Shown here piece after piece: positions 10,150 to 22,155 of a stretch of 64,000 bases of DNA. Made by a program: the position numbers and the translations under genes. Each line of letters begins with the position of its first letter. Position 1 is the first letter of the stretch. The DNA comes from Malus domestica (Eukaryota; Streptophyta; Magnoliopsida; Rosales; Rosaceae). The stretch covers positions 33,782,001-33,846,000 of the forward strand of contig NC_091667.1 of NCBI RefSeq assembly GCF_042453785.1, written 5' to 3'. Under the pieces are notes generated by a model. It ran no database searches. It was not told the origin of the DNA and was given only the letters and a program-made list of their open reading frames with translations.

Positions 10150-11149
10150 GTTAAGACCTAATATTATACCATTGGTCTCATGCAATTGAGGCCGTTGAAT
10201 GAACAAAAATTCTAACTGTTGGATGGAAGAACTGTTAAGATTTTTTTTGTGAGTGTGGATATTATTATGATTACTCCGGATGTTATCTTGAGCCAATGTC
10301 AAGACGGTGTTATCAACAAATGGGATGATAGCTTTATTCATGTGTTTATCCATGTGTGGTCTATTATTAGGGATGCAATTCCAACAAATTTCCATGTGGT
10401 CTTGGTAGTCAGAATGCAGTGTCATGGATCGTTAGGCTTCTCAAAGGATAATGATCACCACCAAAGAATGGTCAAGTTATCACCACCAAATCCATATAAT
10501 TATTTGTGAGATAAATTCTTGATCTAAATAATGATTATATAAAGATGGGACGATGACTAGCATGTGTGGCGGTTTGGTAATGATCGAGAAGTGATAATGA
10601 TTTAACACTTTGCACAAGCTTGAGCAGTGAAAGAGTTCTAATAGTATGATGGAATTCGAATTGGTACTGGAACTTATCAAGCAATGCATGTCCCTATAAA
10701 TATAAGTGGTTTTGCAACGTAGGGATGACCTTCAACTCAACGTATAAATAAACGCTTTATAGAAACCTCCTTATGCTCTAGGAAAATACCCCTCTGTTAA
10801 CAAACTCAACACATATGGAATCACTCATCATTGGAGCCATGAAATCACTCGGTCTAGGAGTACCTTTAGTTTGGTTAAACTACACCACTTCTAGTTTGGT
10901 TGGTTATCTATTTCAAGTCTCAGCTAGTGAAGGGTCTTCGATTCTTTTGCCTAAAGAAGACACTTCCCAGCAAAGTGAGGTGTTCTACAACGGGTTACTC
11001 ATAGGTGCCTTTCAGAGTTCGGCATTCAACCAATCAAGCCACTTTCACTATAAGTACACTCATCTCTAGTCTCTTTATCAACAAGCCTGGAGAGTGTTAT
11101 ATACACACATTACTTAAATATTACACGTCTGGCGTTTTTAGATGCAAAT
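10150..11149. other. Intergenic, no established gene
   Basis: AT-rich sequence after the Gypsy element. One small candidate ORF (10815-11069) is listed separately. Otherwise nothing recognised. Confidence 0.5.
10815..11069 (+). CDS. Possible small ORF, 84 residues, unrecognised
   Basis: ATG 10815 opens an 84-residue frame (MESLIIGAMKSLGLGVPLVW...) with a hydrophobic N-terminal half. A plausible TATA box (CTATAAATATAAG) lies about 110 bases upstream at about 10695-10707. I know no family for it. Length and composition would also fit a chance ORF, so this is only a candidate. Confidence 0.2.
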   Translation: MESLIIGAMKSLGLGVPLVWLNYTTSSLVGYLFQVSASEGSSILLPKEDTSQQSEVFYNGLLIGAFQSSAFNQSSHFHYKYTHL

Positions 11150-11430
11150 ATACTTGATTAAGTTTAAATAATCTAATTTATCAACCAATTCCTTTTCAAT
11201 TGATAAAATAGCTAACTCATTCAATCTTTCTTGTGACATACTTGATCAAAGGTAAGATTTGTTCAACTTTAATTTTGAAAAACTTCTTTCTGCATAAGCA
11301 CCTGTAAGTGGTAAGGTTACCAAAAGTCTCTAAGCAACCCATGCATTTGCAAAACAACCATCCATTTGTCTCAAATAATTCAACACTTCCATTGAATGAT
11401 TTATTTGTCTCAGATAGTTCAACACATCCA
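11150..11430 (-). pseudogene. hAT transposase C-terminal remnant (ZMYM1/TTF-type)
   Basis: Read on the minus strand, about 11165-11340 gives RLLVTLPLTGAYAERSFSKL, KLNKSYL, one stop codon, then SSMSQERLNELAILSIEKEL. This is the hAT dimerisation region shared by plant zinc finger MYM-type protein 1-like genes. Upstream of it a short segment is duplicated: VLNYLRQ appears twice (DVLNYLRQ, EVLNYLRQMDGCFANAWVA), with a further stop. Only the C-terminal end survives. No terminal repeats were found. Confidence 0.75.
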
Positions 11431-12210
11431 AATATGAAAGAGTACACAAAAAACTAAACTCAAATAAGCCAACAGTACTTCATTAGCATACCTTTATATA
11501 GAGTTCTCGTTGATATATACATACCCTCAAATTTATAATGTTCCTTACATTAGCAAACAACAAATTGACAAAGAAACAAACTAAAACTCAAATTCCACCC
11601 ATATATAAACAAAGCAGAGGCAAACAATCAAGATAAAGAATCAAACAAACCTATTTTGTTGCAAGGATGGAAATTCTGAAACACTGAATTACCCAAGAAG
11701 AGCCCCAAATTCGGGTTGTCAGGTTTGTGAAGACGAATCGAAGAGTAGTGGTTTGTTTGTTTGTTTTTTTGCGAAAATAAAGAGAGAAAGCGATTGGGCT
11801 TATATCAAGAAACACCTAATTGTTATATGTTAACTCTTTTCAATCTATAACGTAGTTAATCCTTCGGGAAACACATAATTGTTATTGGATGTTGGAAAGA
11901 CCAAAAAAAAAAAAACACGTTTCCTAATGTATTTGGCCTTCCTAATTATATTTGGATATGCTGGTTTTGGGTTCAAGTTGGACCTTTTATTTTGTATGCA
12001 TAAATTTGAAAAAGAAAAATCAAAGTAAAGCAACACCACCTAGTTTCAAACTGCAAACACACTCTATTTCAACCATGCCAACAACTCATTCGCTAAATTT
12101 GGCTTACTTATTAATTTATATTATATCCACAAAATATATAGAAAAACTACCCTCAGGGCCGATCCTGTTTGATGGAGAGCTGGCATAACGTTAACCAATT
12201 AATCTCTTGA
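11431..12210. other. Intergenic, nothing recognised
   Basis: AT-rich. No convincing ORF, splice pattern or terminal-repeat element was seen. Confidence 0.5.
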
Positions 12211-15200
12211 GATGTTGCGTCACGCATAGAGCTTCAAAGGTGGAAGGGTATCGATCTAGAGAAACACGATTGTCAAACTCCAACTATGCATGGATTTTGA
12301 AATGACATCACTTCCTATTATTCATGCATTCTGGCTGCAAATGTTGGGAAATTTATCTAAATCGGGTTGATTTAGGAATAAGGTGGTCTGGCATGGGAAA
12401 TAATTGGTTTATATATTCTCAGGATAAAAATGTATATCTATATCTTTATAAAGTCTGAAGGAAAAAATGATGAATCATTCTCAATTTTAAAAATATCTTT
12501 TTTTTTTAGTTAGGATTTTAAAATAGAACAATATAATTTGAAAAACAATCCAGACCAACAGAAAAAATTACCCACGCAGTGGACAGTTTTTTTCTTTTAG
12601 TTCATTAATTTTTTAAATAAATTATTTTTAAACAAAAATAAAAAGAATAAAAATTACAAGTAAAGAATAACATGTAAAAGAGTAAATTGTCAAACATGTG
12701 TGGCAAGAAGTTAGTAATGTTATAAGCGGGAACAAGATTATTCTGCTCATTTTACTTTCATTTATTATGAATAAAATTGGGGGAGTAGGTACGGACGGAG
12801 GATTTCTGAGTGTAATGGTCTTTACCCATTCAGGGAAAAGTAGACACGCAACTATTACCAAATAGCTAATCTTGTCTAATTTTTATTCATTTGATTAAAA
12901 AGAAAGTTTTTCACTTGACAAAAAATGTTTATTCCACACATATAACACAAGTTAAGATATTATAAATTCATAATTCTACAGCACCATCTTCTTTTTTTTT
13001 CGATAAACAGTTTTCTTAATTTTAAATAACAAATGAAATCATTCAACCAAAAAAGTCTGAATGGAAAGGAACTAGAGAAAAGAGCCTATGAATTGAGAAT
13101 CTCTGGCAACCAACGGTATGGCCTGTATGGAAGGCAGATTGTCTGCCCTCTTGTTTGAGTGTCATTCTTATCCCTTCTTATTTGTGCTGTCACGGTTAAG
13201 CCATGTCAACATTTTATATTCTTATTGTTTTTTATCTTATTATCTTTATAAAAAAAAATTAATATAAAATGTTGATATGACTTAACAATGACTGCACAAA
13301 ATAGAAAGTGATAGAAAGGGCAGCGCAAACAATCTGCCTCCGGCCCGTACGGGGTGTTCAACAATGTAGCTGCTGCACTCTCGTCTCGCGAATGCCTTCA
13401 CTTTCGGTTGTGCATATGTTCACCAGATATGAGGGAACCGGGCCCCTTTCCAAATACTATACCTCTGGCTGCTGCTGTCAGGTCCTCTCACCAATTCAAC
13501 ACGTGTTGATATACTATTCATTGGACATGTTAAGCGTTTATCGGAAGATGACGACTAAAACTTAGTTGCATGTAGTGTTCGGAATTAAGATCTTTTACTT
13601 TCAAGTGAAGATGAATATCACAAAACCGTAGTACTAAATTAATTGTCTAAATCAGTTTTTACTATTCTCTAAAGTTTCGTTTTAAATTTTCAGATTTATC
13701 AATAAATTTACATCGAAAGAAACCGGTATCAACATCGATATTGAGTATCCAAGAATATTTCTACCAAGATATTTTTATCGATGTCGATGTTTTAACTTAT
13801 GCAAGATGTGTCCTCCTTTGAGCACAAATATTTAAATGTGAAAGGTCTCAAAAGACAAAACCAAAGGAATTTGAGAGGATGCAAATTAATCACTTGCCGG
13901 ATGGACAACGAATCATTGAATGAGGAATTAACCACTCCAAACTTGCCACCTCTTTCGATTAGAAACCCTGAAAAGCCTTTTCATTTTATTCCTGTAATTG
14001 ACTGCTGTCTTCCTCACTCAGTCTTCTCCGATCATCACTTTCAATTACGGGCAAATCTGTGAGACTTCTTTTCCTCCACATTCGACACGTTTCTTATCTT
14101 TTTGGGCAGCTTTACTTTTCTAGTCAACTACGTTCACGTGTCTGTTTCTTGGACGTTGAATCAATGTGTGCTTTCTGTAGAACAAACGAAAGAATAGAAT
14201 CCCATTGGCCTTGTTTGAGGGTTTCCGGTTTTTCACCGTTGTTTTTATCTTGAGTTGTGTTTGAGGAATTGAATTCTCTATCCAAATGAAAAACATCAAT
14301 GTCTCAAATACAACGAGATCATCAAAATCAGGATCGTTTTTGAGATTTTGTGGATTTTGTGCTTAAATTAGTAACCGTCCTTTTGTTCTTGTATCTTACT
14401 ATATAATCTTACCAAAATGTAGTAAAACAATAAAAAAAAAATCTTATGTGATCAATAAACAAAATTAATAGTAAACATTTAAAAGAAGCCAAGAAACAAA
14501 ACAAAATGATGAATAATGTAGTCATACACTAAATCCAAAGGCAGATCTTTAGCAATAAATGATATTAAAATTTTGAAATAGAAAATCCACATATTCTTTC
14601 CTTAATCTCTTTATCTCCCACTCCATTCTCTCGGTCCAAACAAGAAACAAAGTAATCAAATCGCAAAGTTAATTAATCTAACCATACATCAGGTAAAAGT
14701 TGGGGGCCTTTTGCAATTGCACAAGTTGCTCTCCCTCAAAGCCGGCACCGATCAAAACACACCGGTATACTCCTCATACATTTTTCCTTATTTCGAACTT
14801 ACCCGACTAAGTAGGTAGGTGGAAAAATACAGCAATTGTTACTTTATGCGACTCGTTGCTACAATATTTTCCGTAGTAAGAAATTGCAACTGGAATTAAA
14901 GATCAAGAGGCAAATTGAATCCCTATAAAGTCCAATTTGAACAAGTTGAGCCGAATTGGTCCATTGACAAAGGATTTCGGCGAGGTTCAATGGTTAGCCA
15001 ACTTGGATGTGCATGACCAATTGAGTGTTCCTAATCTTTGGCCCATGAAAGCAGAGCAAAACCCAAATATAAATAGTGAAATCTTGTCTCATTAATAATA
15101 CGAATTTAAGCATGTACCTACTATCGCTAGTTAGTATTACTTTTGGTAGTATTTCTTTTCACTTGGAAATAAGAGGTCTTAGGTTTGAATCTCTTGGATG

Positions 15201-15433
15201 GTGAATTCGATACTAAATTAGGTTGTCCATTATGTGGCTTAGTAAAACTTCCCCTATTTTTAGTGTAAAAATATTGATGGACTAAAAAAATTAAAAAAAA
15301 AATCATGTACCTACCATCTAATAACATGTCATAAAAAACACACGGTGAGAAATCAAAGCCTACCATCAATCCATCATCCAGAACCACTCGAGGGAATCAA
15401 TAAATCTACGGTTGTCTCACAGTCACAGTCACA
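12211..15433 (+). repeat. Tandem segmental duplication, copy 1 (about 3.2 kb)
   Basis: Begins AGATGTTGCGTCACGCATAG and ends ...CAGTCACAGTCACAG, where copy 2 starts with the same AGATGTTGCGTCAC. Long stretches match copy 2 with a moderate number of differences: 12211-12420 with 15434-15640, 12990-13120 with 15957-16080, 13350-13560 with 16080-16300, and 13790-15430 with 21730-23550. It carries a 213-bp MITE (13129-13341) that copy 2 lacks. No gene was recognised in the unit. A short frame containing FHFRLCICSPDMREPGPFP occurs in both copies but has no known relatives. Confidence 0.88.
13129..13341. mobile_element. MITE family A, copy 1 (Mutator-like)
   Basis: Interrupts duplication copy 1 relative to copy 2. 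The ends are inverted (GGAAGGCAGATTGTCTGCCC and its counterpart ending CAATCTGCCTCC). The flanks GGCCTGTAT and GGCCCGTAC fit a decayed 9-bp target-site duplication. The interior (GGTTAAGCCATGTCAACATT) matches the 212-bp element at 62308. Confidence 0.75.
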
Positions 15434-16342
15434 GATGTTGCGTCACCCATAGAGCTTCAAAGGTGGGAGGATATCGATCTAGAGAAACATGATTGTCAAA
15501 CTCCAACAATGCATGGATTTTGACATGACATTACTTCCCGTTATTCATGCGTTATGGCTGTAAATATTGGGAAATTTATTTTAATCGGGTTGATTTAGGA
15601 ATAAGGTAGACTGGCATGGAAAATAATTGGTTTATATATTCTCAGGTTAAAAATGTATATCTAAAATAAAACAATATAATTTGAAAATAATACAGACTAA
15701 CAGAATAAAATTACCCACGAGTGGACATTTTTTTTTCTTTCTTGTAGTTCATTAATTTTTTAAATAAAAATATTTTAAACAAAAATAAAAAGAATAAAAT
15801 TACAAGTGAAGAATAAAATGTAAAAGAGTAAATAGCCATAAGTGGGAACAAGATTATTCCACACATTTTACTTTCATTTATTATGAATAAAATTGGTGGA
15901 GCCTAATCTTTTCTTCATTTGATAAATTCCACACATATAAGACAAGACCACCTTTTTTTTTCGATATACAGTTTTCTTACTTTTAAATAACAAATGAAAT
16001 CCTTCAACCAAAACAGTCTGAATGGAAAGGAAATAGAAAAAAGAGCCTATGAATTGAGAATCTCTGGCAACCAACGGTATGGGATGTTCAACAATGCAGC
16101 TGCTGCATTCTCATCTCTCGAATACCTTCACTTTCGGTTGTGCATATGCTCACCAGATATGAGGGAACCAGGCCCCTTTCCAAATACTATACCTCTGGCT
16201 GCTGCTGTCAGGTCCTCTCACCACTTCAACACACGTCGATATACTATTCACTGGACATGTTAAGCGTTCGTTGGAAGATGACATCATTGAGACTAAAATT
16301 TAGTTGCATGTAGTGTTTGAAATGTTTATTGGAAGATGACAT

Positions 16343-16664
16343 TGATAAACTTGGTATTCAAAACTGTTTTGTTATTACACTCTTACATACACGCATGCAA
16401 TAAACAAATGCAATACAAGTGGTGTCCTTGCTGCCCACGATGCAGCAACCAGAACACAAATGCAGAAACCATGTGGTAGTCTAGCTGTCAAGGAATGTTG
16501 TATCCATGTGCAACATTCCTTTTGTCCAGGCTGTACAGCTAGTGGAATTCTTTTCTCTTTAACAGTTATGATCCTTTCGGTTGCAGATTGCAGCGGGAAG
16601 GTTTGGTGGTGCTGACGTGGACCGATCATTAGGGTTTGGAGATTTATCCGAACTAGGTTTATCA
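16343..16664 (-). repeat. 3' LTR of Copia element
   Basis: 322 bp, matching 20867-21188 with four differences. On the element's strand it is preceded by a GC/G-rich polypurine-like tract (GCGGGGGCG, minus strand). Confidence 0.93.
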
Positions 16665-17450
16665 CGCCCCCGCAAGCTGACGGGGCGTTGACGAACAGGA
16701 AGCTTGGAGATAAGATAATGGAAGCGGACAGAGGACAAACCCTTGGTTAAAAAATCGGCAATTTGGTCTGTGGTAGCTACATAACCAACTTCTATTTCCT
16801 TGCGAATGACCTTGTCCCGGATGTAGTGATAATCCACTTCAACATGGCGCATGCGAGCTTGATAAACGGGATTGGAAGCAACAGCAATGGCGCTGATATT
16901 GTCACACCAGAGACGAGGTGGCTGTAATGGAAGATATAAATCACGGAATAGATTGCGAAACCATGAGAGATGGGTAGAAGTATAGGCAAGTTGACGATAC
17001 TCCGCCTCTGTGCTAGACCGTGACACTCCACGTTGCTTTTTCGAACTCTAGGAAATTAAATTATTGCCAAGAAATATGCAGTGACCGCCAGTGGAACGAC
17101 GGTTATCAGGGTCGCCAGCGTAGTCAGCGTCAGCGAAGGCAGTTAGAGTGAGGGGACTGGGTTTGTAAAGTAAGCCGTGATCATGTGTGCCTTTCAAATA
17201 CCGTAAGATGCGTTTGACTGCAGCCCAATGCGCAGTAGTTGGAGAGTGCATGAACTGACACACTTGGTTGATAGCGTAAGCAATATCAGGACGTGTAAAT
17301 AGAAGGTATTGAAGGGCGCCCACAATACTGCGAAAAGAAGATCCATCTGAGAGAGGCTCACCATCATATAAACTCAAGCGTTTACCACTGGGAACTGGCG
17401 TTGAGATGGGCTTGGCGTCAGCCATGTCAGTTTTCTGTAGAAGCTCCAAA
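16559..17450 (-). pseudogene. Copia RNase H region and RT end
   Basis: Contains SRSSTEAEYRQLA, LWCDNISAIAVASNPVYQAR and HVEVDYHYIRDKV of Copia RNase H. Ahead of it are AYAINQVCQFMHSPTTAHW and FADADYAGDPDNRRSTGG. Part of a decayed element. Confidence 0.9.
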
Positions 17451-18340
17451 ATATACTTGGATTGAGTGAGATAGAAGCAGAAGGCGTCCGGGAAACCTCC
17501 ATCCCCAAGAAGTAGTGTAAGGGCCCAAGATCTTTCATTGCAAAATGAGTACCAAGCTGCGTGATAAACTGAGACAAGTGATCATTGTTGTTCCTTGTGA
17601 TTAAAATGTCATCCACATAGATGAGAAGATAAATGATTGTTGAGCCATCAAAATAGGTGAAGAGAGAGGAGTCAGCTTGGGAAGCAGTGAAGCCCAAGTC
17701 TTCTAGTTTCTGAGAAAAACATTGAAACCAAGCACGGGGTGCTTGTTTCAAACCGTATAGAGACCGTTGAAGTCGACACATATGAGAGGGAAACTGTGGA
17801 TCAACGAACCCTGCAGGTTGGCGCATATAAATTCCTCATTCAACGTGCCATGAAGGAAGGCATTTTGAACATCAAGCTGGCTGATAGGCCACTGAAAGTG
17901 AAGAGCAATAGAGAGAATGAGCCGAATGGTGGCATGTGTGACCACCGGACTGAAGGTTTCGCATAAATCAATGCCCTCTTGCTGATGAAAGCCATTGGCA
18001 ACTAGGCGAGCTTTAAAACGCTCGATGGAACCATCAGAGTTCGTTTTGATGCGATACACCCATTTATTAGGTAACACGTTCATAGAAGACTTGTAGGGTA
18101 CCAAAGTCCAGGTGCCAGTACGCTGTAAGGCGTTGAATTCATCCGCCATGGCTTGGCGCCATTGGGGAGACTTATTTGCCTGTGAGAAACATGTGGGCTC
18201 AACCAAAGTATTAGTAACGTTAGTGATGCAAACATATCTGGGATTTGGTTTTCGAATTCCTTGTTGACCACACGTGATCATGGGATGAGTGGATGGAACA
18301 GTATGTGAAGTGGTGTTGGCAGGTTCAATATTCACGTGAG
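17374..18340 (-). pseudogene. Copia reverse transcriptase region
   Basis: Shows SPQWRQAMADEFNALQRTGT, WVYRIKTNSDGSIERFKARL, QLDVQNAFLHGTL and the catalytic-type YVDDILIT, as in RVT_2 of Ty1/Copia elements. Confidence 0.92.
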
Positions 18341-18644
18341 TAGTGGGAGTTGATGGGTGAGAATGAGAGTCTGGGGTAGGTAGCGGTAGGGATTGAGGGA
18401 GTGAGGTGGCGACAATCGGTGTTGGAAGGGAATGAGGGGTCGGTTGTGGTTAGGTGTAATGGAAGGTATCAATGTCGAGGACATGGTCCAACTGACGAGG
18501 GTTTGACAAGGTCGGAGGAGCAAGTTCTTTAGATGGAAAACTCTTTTCATTGAAAACGACATGACGAGACAGAAAAGACTTGCCAGTGGTAGGATCATAA
18601 CATTTATAACCTTGATAATTTAATGAGTATCCTAAGAAAATGCA

Positions 18645-19895
18645 TTATTTTGATCGAAACTTAAGTTTAGAATCAGTGTAAGGACGTAAATAGGGAAAAC
18701 AAGCACAACCAAATACTTCGAGAAAATCATACTGGGGTGATTTTGAAAACAGTTTTTGGAAAGGAGAGACGCCATTCAAGATTTTGGTGGGAAGACGATT
18801 AATGAGATAATTTGCAGTTTGAAAAGCGTCATCCCAGAAAGTGTGAGGGAGAGACGCATGAGCAAGTAAAGTTAAGCCAATTTCAACAAGATGACGATGT
18901 TTGCGTTCCGCGAGTCCGTTTTGCTCGGGATGATGAGGACAACTGAGTCTATGATGAATGCCATGTTGAGAGAAAAGGTGTTTAAAAGAGGAATTGACAA
19001 ACTCTCCTCCACCATCAGATTGAAAAAATTTAATTTTGGTGTTGAACATATTTTCTGCAAGCTTTTTAAAATTAACAAAGGTTTGAAAAACATCAGATTT
19101 TAACTTTAAAGGATAGAGCCATGCATAACGAGAAAAGTCATCCACAAAAACAACATAATACTTGTAACCATTAATTGAATAAGAAGGAGAAATCCATACA
19201 TCTGAATGTATTAATTCCAAAGGAAACAATGACTGGGAAGAAGATAAATTAAATGGCAACTTATGACTTTTGCCAAGGGGACATGATGAACAAAAGTCGT
19301 AGGTTGCATTACCAGTTAAAGGTAATTTATTTTGGGAAATTAGACGACGCAAAACAGAAATTGCAGGGTGACCTAACCTAGAATGCCAAATAGCATCCGA
19401 CACTCTAACACCGACAAATGCAGAGACTCCATGGTTGACCACAGAAGAACTGGAAAATGGATAAAAACCATTTTTACTCCGGCCTTGCAAAAACATCTTC
19501 CCCGTTTGAAGGTCCTGAACACGGTAGGAATTGGGATATAAGGTCAGTGAACAATGGTTGTCTTTGGTAAATTGATTGATGGAAATAACATTAGTAGAAG
19601 CATTAGGGCAGTGAAGGGAGTTGGGAAGGGTAAATGAGTGATGGGGTGTGTGAATAAAAGAAGTGCCAACATGAGAAATGTGCAAACCTGATCCATCCAC
19701 CACGCCATTAACATTGTCAGTGCCATTGTAGGGACGAGGATTTGAAACTTGATTCAAATCATTGGTGATATGTGCATTGGCTCCAGAGTCAAAAAGCCAG
19801 TTTTGGATGCCAGAGGGAGAGGCAGATGCCGGAGACGGTGCAGCAGCAGCATAAGCTTGGAGACGTGGAGCAGGAACACGTCTTTCATAGGCCAT
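18645..19895 (-). pseudogene. Copia GAG-pre-integrase and integrase region
   Basis: IWHSRLGHPAISVLRRLIS with a downstream CxxC (CSSCPLGKSHKLPF) is the GAG-pre-integrase/zinc-binding part. ELIHSDVW, YVVFVDDFSRYAWLYPLK, FQSDGGGEF and HHPEQNGLAERKHRHLVE form the integrase core with its D,D,E residues. The protease side (WLFDSGANAHIT) lies at the start. Confidence 0.93.
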
Positions 19896-20039
19896 ATTGA
19901 GGCGATTGAAACAATCGATTGCAGAATGGCCGTGACGACGACATATTTGGCATTGGATACGGCCACCAGATTGGGTTAGAGAAGGAGGAGCACCAAAAAC
20001 GCCATCATGAGGTTGTCGGGATGGAGGAGCATGGTGTTC

Positions 20040-20810
20040 CTAGCTTTGAGGACGAGGAGAAAACTGGCCACGGCCACCATTGAAGTGACCACGGCCTCCG
20101 CGAGGAGCACCGCGACCACGGGAAGGTCCTGAACGACCTCTTCCAGCAGCAAGGGCAGTGAGCCCATTTTCAAACACAGTATGAAGCTTTTGACGTCTCT
20201 CTGCACCAAGAATAAGAGCCTCCAAGGCACTGTAAGTGATGGCCTCATCCCGTGCTTGTGCAGAAGCAACAGTACTCTCATAAGCAGGCCCAACATTATT
20301 TAAAATAATGGCAACAAGATCAGAGTCAGTCACAGGAGAACCAGAGAGGGAGAGAGTGTCAGCAAGACAATTAATGCGATCAAGAAACTCAGCAATAGAG
20401 GAATCACCACGATGGGTATTCATAAGCTCACTACGCAATTGGAGGAGACGGCCAGTAGACTGAGAAGCATACATGTCACGTAAACAAGTCCATGCAGAAA
20501 GAGAACTTGTCTTACCAATAAGAGAGGCAAGAACTGTGGGATGGACCGAACTGTTGATCCAAGATAGAACTATAGCATCTTGCTGAATCCATGCATCAAA
20601 GTCAGGATTGACTTTATCAGTGAGTTGGCCGGCATCATCCTTCAAGAATGCAGGATGAGATGGGTTGGTTCCATCGACAAAGGACACCAGATTCCTGCTA
20701 CGAAGCAAGGGCAACATCTGGGCATGCCATAGGGGATAGTTGGTACGATCCAACTTGATAGTCAGAAAGTTGGAAGCATTTGGAAGAGAGGGAAATGAAC
20801 TGGACGCCAT
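20040..20810 (-). pseudogene. Copia gag region
   Basis: Starts MASSSFPSLPNASNFLTIKL, followed by YPLWHAQMLPLLRSRNLVSF, WTCLRDMYASQSTGRLLQLR and a Gly/Arg-rich tail, as in UBN2/Retrotran_gag_2 proteins of RE1-like Copia elements. Confidence 0.92.
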
Positions 20811-20849
20811 GAGAGAAAAAAAAAATTAAAGCTTTTGGTCGTTAGACTG

Positions 20850-20866
20850 TCAGCTCTTAGATACCA
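20850..20866 (-). other. Copia primer-binding site
   Basis: On the minus strand TGGTATCTAAGAGCTG follows the 5' LTR directly. It resembles the initiator-Met tRNA primer site TGGTATCAGAGC. Confidence 0.8.
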
Positions 20867-21188
20867 TGATAAACTTGGTATTCAAAACTGTTTTGTTATT
20901 ACACTCTTACATACACGCATGCAATAAACAAATGCAATACAAGTGGTGTCCTTGCTGCCCACGATGCAGCAACCAGAACACAAATGCAGAAACCATGTGG
21001 TAGTCTAGCTATCAAGGAATGTTGTATCCATGTGCAACATTCCTTTTGTCCAGGTTGTACAGCTAGTGGAATTCTTTTCTATTTAACAGTTATGATCCTT
21101 TCGGTTGCAGATTACAGCGGGAAGGTTTGGTGGTGCTGACGTGGACCGATCATTAGGGTTTGGAGATTTATCCGAACTAGGTTTATCA
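20867..21188 (-). repeat. 5' LTR of Copia element
   Basis: 322 bp, TG...CA on both strands, followed by GACAT of the target-site duplication at 21189-21193. Confidence 0.93.
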
Positions 21189-21986
21189 GACATCACTGAG
21201 ACTAAAACTTAGTTGCATGTAGTGTCTGAAATTTTTTCGATACAGTCGCTATTTTCATAGAAATATTAAAAAATCAAAAAAGGATATAGAAAGAGGAGGA
21301 TGAAGTCTAAACTTCAATCCATATTGAATAAACTATTAAATTTCGTTTAAAATCAATGGAATTCATCAGTATTTCATACATATTGTTTAAATATCACAAA
21401 AGCTCTTATATTTTGTCTAAATCAGTGTTTTTTTTCTTTTAGTGCATCGATATATTTTACCCTAAGGGAATGAGGGAGTTCAACTAAGCCACACAATGGT
21501 CAACCTAATTTGGTATCGAATTTGTTCTCTACGATATTCGAACCCAAGACATTTCATACCACCAGACCGTAGTACTGAATGACTTATCTAAATCAGTTTT
21601 TGATATTCTAAAAAATTTCGTTTTAAATTTTTATATTTTTTAACAAATTTACATCGAAGAAAACCGATATCAACATCGATATTAAGTATCTAAGAATATT
21701 TCTACCAAGATATTTTTATCGATATCGATGTTTTAACATATGCAAGATGTGTCTTCCTTTGAGCACGCATATTTAAATGCGAAAGGTCTCAAAAACAAAA
21801 ACCAAAGGAATTTGAGAGGATGCAAGCACTTGCCGGATGGACAACGAATCATTGAATGGGGAATTAACCATTCCAAACTTGACAACTCTTTCGATTAGAA
21901 ACCCTGAAAAGCCTTTTCATTTTATTCTTGCAATTGACTGCTGTCTTCCTCACTCACAGTCTTCTCCAATCATCATCTTCAATTAC

Positions 21987-22155
21987 GAGAAATTTTTAGT
22001 TGTGATGGAAACACAAGTGATACACCACGTGTTTTAATAAGAGTGGTGATAAATTTTATTTTTTAGATTATTAACCTTTTAGCATAGATATCCTATCATT
22101 TATATAATGATACGTGTTGTACCATCCGTTTATCTGTTACACTAAAAATTCTCTC
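21987..22155. mobile_element. MITE family B, copy 1 (Mutator-like)
   Basis: Ends are GAGAAATTTTTAGTTGTGA and CACTAAAAATTCTCTC (inverted). Absent from duplication copy 1, which gives the empty site CAATTACGGGCAAATC. The left flank is TTCAATTAC and the right flank TTCAATGGG, consistent with a 9-bp duplication that then lost three bases. Related copies lie at 48802 and 59280. Confidence 0.82.

Larger units (their letters stand above)
16343..21188 (-). mobile_element. Ty1/Copia LTR retrotransposon, complete structure, coding part decayed
   Basis: Two 322-bp LTRs in direct orientation (16343-16664 and 20867-21188) both run TGATAAACTTGG...TAGGTTTATCA on the plus strand and differ at 4 sites (1.2%). 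GACAT flanks both ends as a 5-bp target-site duplication. On the minus strand the order is LTR, primer-binding site, gag, zinc-knuckle and protease side, integrase, reverse transcriptase, RNase H, G-rich tract, LTR: Ty1/Copia order. The coding region is broken in about five places. Low LTR divergence means an insertion of roughly under one million years at usual plant rates (inference). Confidence 0.95.

Noticed and set aside
15994-16263. 89-residue ORF with FHFRLCICSPDMREPGP as a gene
   Set aside because: The matching segment in duplication copy 1 is broken up by a MITE and has no conserved frame or known family.
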